Part shown: piece after piece, positions 27,108 to 35,657 of the stretch | Layout of the letters: each line of letters starts with the position of its first letter | Numbering within the stretch: the stretch's first letter is position 1 | Made by a program: the position numbers and the translations under genes | Assembly (NCBI RefSeq): GCF_040361275.1 | Contig: NZ_APNH01000001.1 | Location: 1,213,001-1,277,000 of the forward strand | DNA length: 64,000 nucleotides | Direction of reading: 5' to 3' | DNA from: Salinisphaera sp. T31B1 | GTDB lineage: Bacteria; Pseudomonadota; Gammaproteobacteria; Nevskiales; Salinisphaeraceae | The notes under the pieces: model-generated | Told to the model about the DNA's origin: nothing | Seen by the model: the letters and a program-made list of their open reading frames with translations, nothing else | Database searches by the model: none

Positions 27108-29467
27108 TGCAGGCCCTCGAGATGGGTATGCCAGCGTTTCTCGATTGGCTCGCCCGAGAACGTCACCGACTTCACCCGCGCGATCCGGCCCCAGAAGCGG
27201 ATACGCCCGGCATCGTCCAGATAATCGGCCACGGCGTGGTTCGCACCTTCGACGCGCCAATCGTCGAGCTGGATGTCCGGTGTCATGTCCTTGAGCATGG
27301 GCCGTACGAGCTTGCCGCGGGCGTCGAGAAAACGATGGCTGTCGAAAAAGCGCTTGGCTTTCTGATCCGGGTCGATTTCGCCATCGAACACGGTATCGAC
27401 ATCGACCAGCCACGGTTTGTCGCTGTCGGCATTCACCTCGCGTACCTGCCAGGCGGGCCGGCCGGGGCAGCGCAGCGTGGTAATGACATCGATGCCGTAG
27501 AAATAGATGCGCACACCATCGTCGGTCATCAGCTGCCACGGCGCGGTATCCGGATGTTCGCCCGTGCGACGGCTGCCGATGCCGAAACCGGCCGCCCGCT
27601 CGTCGTCGGGCCGCCAGACCAGGGCATGGCCGGATTCGGTCGGGGCGTCGGCGCTCAGCTCACAGGCCGAGCCCACGCCGATGGGCAAACGCATGGCCAG
27701 CTGATTCTCCTCCACGCCTTCGGGGGCAACGTCGTTCAGGCTCAGCGACGCATCGTCGGGAACCTCGTCGATATACAGTTCGCGCGTCTCCGGCGGCGGC
27801 AGTTCGCGGTTGGAATAACGCTGCTGCCGGCTGGTGAACGTCACGTCGTGCGTGCTCGGCCCGGGCATGTTCTTGTATAACTTCAGCCCGAAAGCATTGC
27901 CCGTGCCTTCGACGAGAATCTGCTGCACCCAGGCATCGGGGGCGTCGACGCGCGCCAGCAGGGTGCGATCCGAAGGCGTCAAACCCTCGTGGGCTTTTTG
28001 GCTGATCCGTGCCGACAGGTCGCGCGCAAAGACCGCACTGCTGTCAAAGATATAGAACGTCTGCTCGGTGCCCGACAGGATCAGCCGCCAGCCGTCGTCG
28101 GTGGGCACCGCGCGTGCCTGTGCGGCGCCGGCGTGCAGTTCGGTGGGCGTATCGGCCAGTGGAATTTCGACATGCTCGGGTTCGGCGGGTACGGCGTAGT
28201 CGAATTGGGCCTCGACCTCGGTGATGCGATCCAGCCCGGCATCCTGCCAGCCCAACGGCAGCAGGCGCACGGTGGTGTTCATGCTGCCCTGTGCATAGTC
28301 GGGCCCGATGGACTCCAGCACCAGCGGGATATCCAGCGTCTTGCCGTCGGCGTCGCGCAGGGTGAGGCCTTTGAGCGTCGACATGCCCAGGTTTTTGTCG
28401 ATGCCGATATCGTGCGCGAGCGTGAGCACCAGCGCGTTGTCGGCCTCGTCGATCGAGAAACTCGGGTCGGCGTCGGCATACGGCGTCTCGGCCGGGTTGA
28501 ACCCGCGCCCGCGGTCGGCTTCACTCGGTCGGTGCGCCAGGGGCAGCTCGACCTCGTCCGATCGTTGGCCCATCTGTCCCGTGGCGCGTAGTTGATCCAG
28601 ACCGTTCGCCAAGGAACCGAGCGCGGGATCGTCGACGGCGTGCATGGTCATGATCGTATGCATATGGCCGCTTCGGTCGTCGGTCTGGACGTCCTGATCG
28701 CTGATCAGGGTCATCGCATCGATCCAGCCGCCGTCGCGATCCACGCGCATGCGCCCGTGCACCGCGGTGACGCGCATACGGGCGTTGTCGTCGGAGCCGC
28801 CGATCGGGGTATAGGCGCTGTCGGCATCGTCGGCGCGCTCGAGTGTGACGGTCACGCTGTCGTCGGTGACCGTATCGACGGTCAGGGTAAGCGCGGGCAT
28901 GCCCTGAAACGCATCGACCGTGATCTGTGCGCCCTCGCGGGCCGGCAGTTTCTCGGTGAGTGACGGGGCAGCCAGTTGTTGCGTGAACTGATCGGTCTGC
29001 GTTGTGCCGGCGCGTTCGCTGAACTCGTCCCAGGCGCGCTGGTTGACCGCGTCCAGGCGTGTGTCGCCGTTTTTGCGATCCATGATCAGTTCGAAGCCGT
29101 CGCTCATCAGATCGGCGATCGGCATGCGGCGGTGCTTGTCCGGCCTGGCGCTGGAAAACAGCGTATGCCCGTCACCGTCGGCGACATCGATGAAGCGCGG
29201 CTGGACATGCAGCTTGAGCGTCGGGCCCGCGCCGTCGACGCGATATCGCATCACGCTCTGCATCACCAGCGACTGGCTGTTGAAGGCGGTGGGCGGGTCG
29301 TCACCCTCGCGGATCTGTGCAATCACGCCGACCCGGTAATCGCGCGTCTCGCCCTTGGCCGGGTCGAAGGTCACACCCGACGGCGCCCACAACAACATCG
29401 CGGCCATGCCGGCCGCGATGAGCGCCAACAGGGCGACAAGGGCCAGAACCAGTTTTTTAGTCGACAC
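27104..29467 (-). CDS. Membrane-anchored exported protein of novel family, long form (D)
   Basis: About 787 residues. I prefer the GTG at 29467, six bases after GGGGAG, over a TTG two codons earlier. A signal anchor (LVLALVALLALIAAGMAAMLLW) leads to domain 1 with the family marks SVMRYRV (71-77), PAREGAQI (175-182) and GWIDAMT (247-253). Domain 2 carries LTLRDADGKTLDIPLVLESI and ends DDGW. A C-terminal domain of about 150 residues is shared only with protein A and begins near a Cys (GSACEL). It continues through LRCPGRP and RIRFWGRIARV. These two cysteines are the only ones in the protein, suggesting a disulfide. No known family recognised. Confidence 0.72.
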   Translation of the reverse strand: MSTKKLVLALVALLALIAAGMAAMLLWAPSGVTFDPAKGETRDYRVGVIAQIREGDDPPTAFNSQSLVMQSVMRYRVDGAGPTLKLHVQPRFIDVADGDGHTLFSSARPDKHRRMPIADLMSDGFELIMDRKNGDTRLDAVNQRAWDEFSERAGTTQTDQFTQQLAAPSLTEKLPAREGAQITVDAFQGMPALTLTVDTVTDDSVTVTLERADDADSAYTPIGGSDDNARMRVTAVHGRMRVDRDGGWIDAMTLISDQDVQTDDRSGHMHTIMTMHAVDDPALGSLANGLDQLRATGQMGQRSDEVELPLAHRPSEADRGRGFNPAETPYADADPSFSIDEADNALVLTLAHDIGIDKNLGMSTLKGLTLRDADGKTLDIPLVLESIGPDYAQGSMNTTVRLLPLGWQDAGLDRITEVEAQFDYAVPAEPEHVEIPLADTPTELHAGAAQARAVPTDDGWRLILSGTEQTFYIFDSSAVFARDLSARISQKAHEGLTPSDRTLLARVDAPDAWVQQILVEGTGNAFGLKLYKNMPGPSTHDVTFTSRQQRYSNRELPPPETRELYIDEVPDDASLSLNDVAPEGVEENQLAMRLPIGVGSACELSADAPTESGHALVWRPDDERAAGFGIGSRRTGEHPDTAPWQLMTDDGVRIYFYGIDVITTLRCPGRPAWQVREVNADSDKPWLVDVDTVFDGEIDPDQKAKRFFDSHRFLDARGKLVRPMLKDMTPDIQLDDWRVEGANHAVADYLDDAGRIRFWGRIARVKSVTFSGEPIEKRWHTHLEGLQ

Positions 29468-29580
29468 GTGCAACTCCCCATGGGGAAAAAGAAAAACAAG
29501 ACAGGGCGCGGTCGCCCGATGCGGCGCGCCGCACGATACGCCGCGCCGGTGCGCCGGCTTCTTGGCAACGCCCGGCCACG

Positions 29581-29610
29581 ATCGCTATCGCCATCGCCAT
29601 CGCCATCGCC
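29581..29610. repeat. Five-unit hexanucleotide tandem repeat
   Basis: ATCGCT followed by four perfect copies of ATCGCC. It lies in the 150-bp gap between the stop of gene C (29618) and the start of gene D (29467), seven bases after the stop codon of gene C. The neighbouring gap sequence has no reading frame of interest. Confidence 0.85.
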
Positions 29611-29617
29611 TTCGGGC

Positions 29618-31216
29618 CTAGCGGGTGAACGTCAGCTCATGCGTGCTCGCGTTCGCTTCGGCCGCATACAGGCTGAGCGCGAACGCCTCGATATCGCCCT
29701 CGAGCTCGTACTGCTGGATCCAGACATTGGGGTCGTCGACGCTGTCGAGCAGCACCTGATCCGTGGGTGCGGCGCCGCCGTCGGCGCGGTCGCTGGTGAT
29801 GGCCGAGCGGCCCTTGAACACGGTCGTGTGGTCGTAGGTGTAGTAGGTGCTGTATGAGCCGATCAAGGTGACGAGCCAGCCGTCGTCGACGGGCACGGCC
29901 CGGGCATGGGCCGGCCCGTGTTCGAGTTCGGTGGCGGTATCGCGCAACGGCAGGCTCACGTAGGTGGGCGCGCCGACCGGCTGATAGGTGAAGCTGGCCT
30001 GGACTTCGGCGATCTCGTCGAGCCGGTCGGGCTGTGGCCCCAGGGCGAGCAGACGTATGCGCGAGGTGTTGTCTTCGTCGCGGTTCTGCCCGATCGATTC
30101 GAGCACGAAGCCCAGATCCAGGGTGTTGCCGTCGGCGTCGCGCAGCGTGAGCGTATCCAGCGTGATCTGGTCGATGCCGATGTTCTCGCCGTTGTGATGA
30201 CGGATGTCGAGGACCAGCGCGCCGTGTTCGTCGTCGATATGAAACACGGGTTCGGAATCGGCAAGCGGGTTTTGTGGCGGCTCGATTTCCCGGCGCTCCG
30301 GGGCGTCGGCGGCACTTTCGGGCAGGTACATGTCGGCGCCGGCCAGCGCGGCGAGCATGGCATTGGTCTTGAATTGACGGAGACTGTCGTACAGGCCGCC
30401 GATGGCCGGATCGTCGACGGCGCGCAGGGTTACGGCGCTGTGCAGGCGCAGGGTCCGCCCGGCGCGCCCGACCTGTCGATCGCTGATCAGCGTCATGGCC
30501 GTGATCCAGCCGCTGCGCCGGTCGATACGCAGGCGGCCGGTGACATCGGTCACCGGGATGTCGGCGGTACGGGAATCCGGGGCTCTGTTCTCGGCCCGGC
30601 CTATGGTCGCGGTGACGCTGTCGCGATCCACCTGCTCGACGGTCAGGCGCAAGGCGGGCATGCCGTGCCAATGGTCGATCGTGACCTGCGCGCCGGGCTT
30701 TGCCGGTATGGCTCGGGTCACGGCCGGGGCGAGTATCAGCTGCCCGAGCTGCTCGAGCGGAATGTCGGTCTGGGCGGCGATCGCCTGCCAGGCCTGCTCG
30801 TCGCCGGTCTTGAGCCTTGTCGCGCCGGTTTCGCGCGTGATGTCGAGCTCGAAACCGCTGTCCATCGCGCGCGCCAGCAGGGCGTGTTCGGGCCCGCCGG
30901 GCCGGGCGCTGGAAAACACGACCCCGTCCTGATTATCGGCCTGCAGGAACCGCGGTTCGGCGTGCATCGTCAGCGTCGGCTCGTCGGCGCCGGCACGGAC
31001 GCGATAGCGCATCACGCCCTGGAGCGCGAGCCACTGGCCGCTGGAGGCATACCGGGTGCCCTCGGTCTGTGTTCGCATGGCCACCCGATACGCGTGTGGC
31101 GCGTCCTGGGCCGGGTCGAAGGCGACCTGGGCGGACGCGGCGGCCGCGACCGGGCCGTGGGCAGCGATCAGTATCCATAGGGCGATCAAGATCAGCGCCG
31201 ATTTTCCTGTGTTCAC
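29618..31216 (-). CDS. Exported protein of novel family, short form (C)
   Basis: 532 residues from the GTG at 31216, six bases after GGGAG, the same start design as gene D. The frame also extends upstream into gene B, without a ribosome site. A signal peptide (SALILIALWILIAAHGPVAAAASA) leads to domain 1 with GVMRYRV, PAKPGAQV (171-178) and GWITAMT (236-242). Domain 2 has LTLRDADGNTLDLGFVLESI and VPVDDGW. It ends after domain 2, without the C-terminal cysteine domain of proteins A and D, and contains no cysteine. It is closest to D, with which it shares FSSARP, GFEL and MTLISD. Function unknown. Confidence 0.75.
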   Translation of the reverse strand: MNTGKSALILIALWILIAAHGPVAAAASAQVAFDPAQDAPHAYRVAMRTQTEGTRYASSGQWLALQGVMRYRVRAGADEPTLTMHAEPRFLQADNQDGVVFSSARPGGPEHALLARAMDSGFELDITRETGATRLKTGDEQAWQAIAAQTDIPLEQLGQLILAPAVTRAIPAKPGAQVTIDHWHGMPALRLTVEQVDRDSVTATIGRAENRAPDSRTADIPVTDVTGRLRIDRRSGWITAMTLISDRQVGRAGRTLRLHSAVTLRAVDDPAIGGLYDSLRQFKTNAMLAALAGADMYLPESAADAPERREIEPPQNPLADSEPVFHIDDEHGALVLDIRHHNGENIGIDQITLDTLTLRDADGNTLDLGFVLESIGQNRDEDNTSRIRLLALGPQPDRLDEIAEVQASFTYQPVGAPTYVSLPLRDTATELEHGPAHARAVPVDDGWLVTLIGSYSTYYTYDHTTVFKGRSAITSDRADGGAAPTDQVLLDSVDDPNVWIQQYELEGDIEAFALSLYAAEANASTHELTFTR

Positions 31217-31250
31217 GCGAAACTCCCAACTCAAATAAAATCTGAACGGT

Positions 31251-32915
31251 TCAGGGCCGGTCGCCGCCCTCGTCTGGTGGCGTGTCGTGGCGTTTGAATT
31301 CAACGGTATAGGTCCGCGTCGAGCCCGGCGTGGTACGCATCAGCGGGTAGGCGGCGGGCGCGTGATCGGCCTGTACGCGTATGGTTTCGATCTCGGCGTC
31401 CGGGCTGTCGACCCTCGCCAGAAGCTGGGCTTCGGCGGCGCTCAGCCAGCTATCGTGCGGCGCGACGCCGGCCATGGCGTGCACGCCGGGTGCGGCCTGT
31501 GCCCAGCTGCGCTTATAGGCGTAGCCATCGCGATTTTCGATCTGCAGCCACCACACGTTGTCGGTGTCTGCATCGGGCTCGACGCTGACCCGCGCTGGGC
31601 CGTGGGTCAGTTCGTGGCGGGTGTCGTCGAGTGCGATCGTGACGCTCTGCGATTGCAGCGTGCGATAGGTCAGCGTCGCCTCGGCGCGGGCGACCGGTTC
31701 GAAGATCGCGGGATCGCCGGCGAGCGGTGAGTAGATGAACAGACGCCCGGGCTCGAAGGTGCGGTAATCCCAGGACGGCAGGATGTTGCTCAGTTCGATC
31801 GGCAATTCCACCGGCCGGTCCTCGCGGTCGTAGAGCGTGAGATCGGTCAGCGCCACGGTGTTCAGCGGCAGGCGCGCGTGCTCGTCGTCGTAGCGCACGC
31901 CCAGATGCAGCACGCTCAGTTCCACGCGTAACGCGGTTTCGCGCGTGTCGAACGCCGGGTCGTCGATGGCCGGGTCGGGCTGGCGTGTATTGGCCGGGCT
32001 TTGTCGCACTTCGACGTCGTCGGGGCTTTCGTCGGTCACGCCCCAGAACGGGTCGGACGTGTCGTTCATGTCGCCGGTGAGCAGGTCGCGCTTGCGCAGC
32101 GCCCGGGTGACGTGGTCGATGGCCACGGCCCGGCCGTCGCGGGTGGCGTAATCGCGGCGCACCCGCGTCATGGACTCGATCCAGCCGTCGTGGCGGTTCA
32201 CACGCAGGCGCGCGAGCAGGCGCGGCCTGTCGGCCGTTTCAGGGGCACCGTCGGCCACGGCTCGGGAGCGCTCGGTGGTTTCCAGGCGGACCGTGAACGT
32301 GTCGTCATCGACCCGTTCGACGGTGGCCCGGATATGGCTCAGCCCGGCATAGCGTTCGAGCCTATGCGTCGCACCGACGCGCACGGGTAGATGAGCGGCC
32401 AGTGCCGGCGGCAGGGCCGGTACGATGAGCTGGTCGAGGACCGGGTTGCCGTCGGGCGCATCGATCTGTTCGGCCAGTGTGGCCAGCGCCGGGCTGCGCG
32501 GGCGTTCGAGCGCGAGCGCGCCGTCGCTGTCGAAGGGCATATCGAAGCCGCGCTTCTGGACGCGGCGCAGCTCGCCGGACGGATACAGCGCGGCCAGCTG
32601 TGAGGTGAACACGGCCCCGTCCTGGTTGCGGGCGACGAGCGTGAGCGGGCTGATATGTAGCTGGCGGGTGTCGCCGAAATCCTCGGCGCGATAGCGCATC
32701 AGGCCATAGGTCTGGGCCCAGCGGTCGGTCGGCCCGTTCTCGTTTGCGGCCTCGCGCATCACGACCCGATGGCCGACCCGGTATACCACCGTCGTGCCGG
32801 CGGACGGCGAGAAGCGGTCGCCCTGCGCGCTTTGTATGATGCCGGTCTGCCAGACGATCACGCCTGCCACGACGACAGCGCACGACGCGCCGGCCAGAAT
32901 GATCGCGCGTTTCAC
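31251..32915 (-). CDS. Membrane-anchored exported protein of novel family, short form (B)
   Basis: 554 residues from a GTG at 32915 that overlaps the upstream stop as GTGA; the long frame to 34190 is a shadow of gene A. A signal anchor (AIILAGASCAVVVAGVIVW) precedes domain 1, with YGLMRYRA, PVRVGATH and GWIESMT (244-250). Domain 2 carries LTLYDREDRPVELPIELSN and ELTHGPARVSVEPDADTDNVWWL. It stops after domain 2, like protein C. The only cysteine is in the anchor. It is the most diverged of the four paralogues. The overlap implies fixed ratio with protein A. Function unknown. Confidence 0.75.
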   Translation of the reverse strand: MKRAIILAGASCAVVVAGVIVWQTGIIQSAQGDRFSPSAGTTVVYRVGHRVVMREAANENGPTDRWAQTYGLMRYRAEDFGDTRQLHISPLTLVARNQDGAVFTSQLAALYPSGELRRVQKRGFDMPFDSDGALALERPRSPALATLAEQIDAPDGNPVLDQLIVPALPPALAAHLPVRVGATHRLERYAGLSHIRATVERVDDDTFTVRLETTERSRAVADGAPETADRPRLLARLRVNRHDGWIESMTRVRRDYATRDGRAVAIDHVTRALRKRDLLTGDMNDTSDPFWGVTDESPDDVEVRQSPANTRQPDPAIDDPAFDTRETALRVELSVLHLGVRYDDEHARLPLNTVALTDLTLYDREDRPVELPIELSNILPSWDYRTFEPGRLFIYSPLAGDPAIFEPVARAEATLTYRTLQSQSVTIALDDTRHELTHGPARVSVEPDADTDNVWWLQIENRDGYAYKRSWAQAAPGVHAMAGVAPHDSWLSAAEAQLLARVDSPDAEIETIRVQADHAPAAYPLMRTTPGSTRTYTVEFKRHDTPPDEGGDRP

Positions 32916-35248
32916 GATGGCGGCTCCTCGAGATCTCGAGCCCGGCGTCTGGCGGCGTTCGGCCAGGTCTTCTTCACCACCGGTGGTTCGTAATCGAGCA
33001 TCACCACCCGGGCCACGTCGCCCCAGATACGGATCACGCCGTTGTCGCCCACGTAGTCGTCCACGCTGTGCTGGCGCGACTCCTCGGCCCAGTCGCCGGG
33101 CGTGTCCTCGGCGGCGGCGCCGCGCAGCCGGGGCCGCAGCGGTTGGTCGTTGGCATCCAGAAACTGCACGTGATCGAAATAGTCGGCGGCCGAGCCGGTG
33201 GACTGCGGCCAGCGGCCGGTCAGCCTGCGTAGATCCAGCTGCCAGGGCCGGTCCCCGGTCACCGCGATGCTGCGCCATACCGGCGTGCCCGGGCAGGTGA
33301 GTATTGTGTCCAGCGGCAGTTCGCTGACGTCGGCATGGGCGCCGTCGGCCAGGGTCAACTGCCAGCGTTGCATGCCGGTTGGCGGGCCGGCGTCGTCGGG
33401 CCGCGGCAGCTTGCGCCAGAGCCGGACCGGCCGATCCGGGCGCGCGACCCAGGCGGCCAGCCCGCACTGGCCGTCCAGACCCAGCGGCAGATCCATCTGC
33501 AGCCCGCCGCGCCCGTCCGGCTCGGGGGCGCGTTGCGCCAACGACAGGTCGCGTTCGCTGTATGGCGGCTGGTCGATATGGCGCGTGGTGGGCGCCACCG
33601 CCAGCGGGTTGGTGAAGCGCACGGTCTCGGTCTGGGTGATCCGGCCGTTGCCGGCATCCAGCAGGGTGAGCGCCAGCGACGGGCGGTCGGCCTCTATTCG
33701 CAGCGTGTTGTGCCAGGCGCCGGGATGTTCGGTACGCGCGAGCATGATCTGGTCGGCCGGGGTCAGCCACGTGTCCGGATCCTGGACCCAGCCGGTGCCG
33801 TGCACGCCGTCGGGCAGGGTCGTCGGGTCGAGCCAGTATTGGCGCTGGCCGCCGCTGGTCAGGGTCACACGCCAGGCGTGGGTTTCGCCCGCGATCGGCT
33901 CGGCCACGGCCCGGGCGTCGCCGTGTTCCAGGACATGGCGACGGTCGTCGAGTACCAGGGTCACCGGTTCGCCCGTTTCGCGCCGGCGATAGCCGATATC
34001 GGCGCGGACCTCGGCGATGTTGCTCAGTTCCGGGCTCTCCCAGCCGAGTGCAACGAGGTCGAACAGCCAGCCGCCGCCGTCCGCGTCGTCGTAATTCATT
34101 CGATTGTAGGCCAGCGGTATATCGACCGGTTTGCCATTGGCATCGAGTGCGGTCGCATTCTGCAACTCGAGGCTGCCATACGGCAGCCACGGCGTATCGC
34201 CGTCGTTGAGATACATCATCACGTGCCCACGCGCACTCATCAGGATCTGCGTGCTGTCGATCGGTTCGATCCGGGGCGGCGGTTCGTGCATGGGCGGTGG
34301 CGCGAACACGCCGCTGTACTGAGCCTGCATCAGATCGCTGCCCTGAACAGCTTCGATGGGCAGCATGCTGAAACCGTCGAGCGGTGTGCGTGTGCTGCCG
34401 GCCAGCAGGTGGTCGTCGCGGTGGGCGTAGGTGATCGAGCGCATCGTCGCGGCCCGCTCACCAACGGCCATACGCAGGTGGATGACCAGCGTCATGTCCT
34501 CGATCCAGCCGTGTTCGCGGTCGACGTTCATGCGAGCAGCGACCCGGACATCGGAGATTTCGATCGCATCGGTGGGCGGCGCCATCCGCTGGATCAGCGG
34601 CGAGTCGGCGGCCAGTGTGTCGAACTCGCCGGACACGCTGAGCCGGGCGCTCGTCTCGTCCAGTGCGTCGACCGTGACGGTCAGCCCGTCGAAGCCCTGA
34701 AAACCGTCGAGCTTGACGCGGGCCCCCTCGCGAGCGGGGATGCCGGGTGGCACGGCCGGGCCGAGCACCGCCTGCGAAAATGGATCGCCACCGAATCGGT
34801 CGAACTGCTTGGTAAGCTCCTGCATGGCGGCCTTGTTGACCGCCGTGATTTGCATTCGGCCGTCCCTGGCCTGGCGCAGGTCGAAGCCGGCGTCGAGGGC
34901 TTCGGCCACCTGCGTGGTGTAGGGAGCGCCGGGATCGAGATCGAGGCTGGATAACACCGACCGATAGTCGAACTGCAGGTCGAGCAGGTCGATATCGGCG
35001 TGCAGATGCAACGGTTCGCCGGCATCAACCACGCGATAACTGACCAGGCCGTAGGCGGTTGCCTTGTGATCGAGGCTACGGCCATCGATCTTCACGTTCA
35101 CGCGATTGCCCACCCGGTAGCGGTATTGGTCGCCGGCCGATGGAACGAACACGAGCGACGGCGTCGATTCGCGCAGATTGAAGAACACTGCCGCACCCGC
35201 GGCCACACTCAGCACGAGCGCGGCCACGATTACGTGTCGGCGACTCAT
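32912..35248 (-). CDS. Membrane-anchored exported protein of novel family, long form (A, first gene of operon)
   Basis: 778 residues from the ATG at 35248; the open frame runs further up but without an export signal. A signal anchor (VIVAALVLSVAAGAAVFF) is followed by domain 1 with YGLVSYRV, PAREGARV (171-178) and GWIEDMT (247-253, the same position as in protein D). Domain 2 has ATALDANGKPVDIPL and LEHGDARAVAEP. The C-terminal domain contains Cys in GQCGL, LTCPGTPVW (Cys near 652), PW-x-LD, and VIRIWGDVARV, aligning with protein D. These two cysteines are the only ones. It should sit on the periplasmic face of the inner membrane. No known family recognised. Confidence 0.72.
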   Translation of the reverse strand: MSRRHVIVAALVLSVAAGAAVFFNLRESTPSLVFVPSAGDQYRYRVGNRVNVKIDGRSLDHKATAYGLVSYRVVDAGEPLHLHADIDLLDLQFDYRSVLSSLDLDPGAPYTTQVAEALDAGFDLRQARDGRMQITAVNKAAMQELTKQFDRFGGDPFSQAVLGPAVPPGIPAREGARVKLDGFQGFDGLTVTVDALDETSARLSVSGEFDTLAADSPLIQRMAPPTDAIEISDVRVAARMNVDREHGWIEDMTLVIHLRMAVGERAATMRSITYAHRDDHLLAGSTRTPLDGFSMLPIEAVQGSDLMQAQYSGVFAPPPMHEPPPRIEPIDSTQILMSARGHVMMYLNDGDTPWLPYGSLELQNATALDANGKPVDIPLAYNRMNYDDADGGGWLFDLVALGWESPELSNIAEVRADIGYRRRETGEPVTLVLDDRRHVLEHGDARAVAEPIAGETHAWRVTLTSGGQRQYWLDPTTLPDGVHGTGWVQDPDTWLTPADQIMLARTEHPGAWHNTLRIEADRPSLALTLLDAGNGRITQTETVRFTNPLAVAPTTRHIDQPPYSERDLSLAQRAPEPDGRGGLQMDLPLGLDGQCGLAAWVARPDRPVRLWRKLPRPDDAGPPTGMQRWQLTLADGAHADVSELPLDTILTCPGTPVWRSIAVTGDRPWQLDLRRLTGRWPQSTGSAADYFDHVQFLDANDQPLRPRLRGAAAEDTPGDWAEESRQHSVDDYVGDNGVIRIWGDVARVVMLDYEPPVVKKTWPNAARRRARDLEEPPS

Positions 35249-35657
35249 AATGTGACCGGGCGGGTGGAAAGACAAAAGGGCCGCGACGCGATGACGGCGT
35301 GTCCGGCCTGCACGGCGTATGCGCATGGGGTGAACGATGAGCCCGGCTGGGCGTCGGAGGCCCCCGTGAATGGCCGGCTTGCCGGTTCGGTCGCGACGGG
35401 CACCGACCATAGAATTTTCATTCCGGCGCGCCGGCGCCTCTTTCGCATACTCAAACCAACCCCCTTGCACGTCGTTGGACGGCGCGACAAAGCCGTCACA
35501 CAGTGCGGCCATTTTCGGCAGGCCGCGGTCGTATGAGCGGCGCGCCGACCGCTACGACAGGGAAAAAAGAATTAAGCGTTAAATATAGCAAAAAAATAGG
35601 GCAACCGACTGTACTGGAATACAATTACAGTTCGGATAAACCATTTCGGGAGTTTGT
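35249..35657. other. Divergent intergenic region, 409 bp, with an AT-rich island
   Basis: No credible gene. The region lies between the start of the six-gene operon (minus) and an acetyltransferase gene (plus), so it must contain both promoters. A 12-bp perfect palindrome CCGGCGCGCCGG sits at 35423-35434. Bases from about 35560 to 35645 are sharply AT-rich in an otherwise G+C-rich window, and contain a dyad and a -10-like TACAAT facing the acetyltransferase gene. I could not pick a convincing minus-strand promoter. Confidence 0.6.
35608..35631. promoter_or_regulatory. Dyad operator-like site over a -10 element
   Basis: ACTGTA (35608-35613) and TACAGT (35626-35631) form a perfect dyad with a 12-nt spacer. 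Within it, CTGT-N8-ACAA (35609-35624) is one base short of the LexA core CTGT-N8-ACAG, and TGTA/TACA form a second dyad. TACAAT (35620-35625) could be the -10 of the acetyltransferase gene, so a bound repressor would block it. I see no good -35. Confidence 0.4.

Noticed and set aside
27108-27539. Upstream extension of the first MORN/YwqK gene
   Set aside because: Lies inside gene D. The ATG at 27107 gives a clean signal peptide and an ATGA overlap.
29581-29610. CRISPR-like or coding repeat
   Set aside because: Only a 6-bp unit without spacers; it is a simple tandem repeat in an intergenic gap.
32916-34190. Upstream extension of gene B (frame open to 34190)
   Set aside because: The extension is a shadow of gene A with low-complexity Arg/Pro content. 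The GTG at 32915 has an anchor sequence and a four-base overlap with gene A.
35608-35631. A true LexA box
   Set aside because: The core is CTGT-N8-ACAA, not ACAG, and nothing nearby is an SOS gene. I keep it only as an operator-like dyad.
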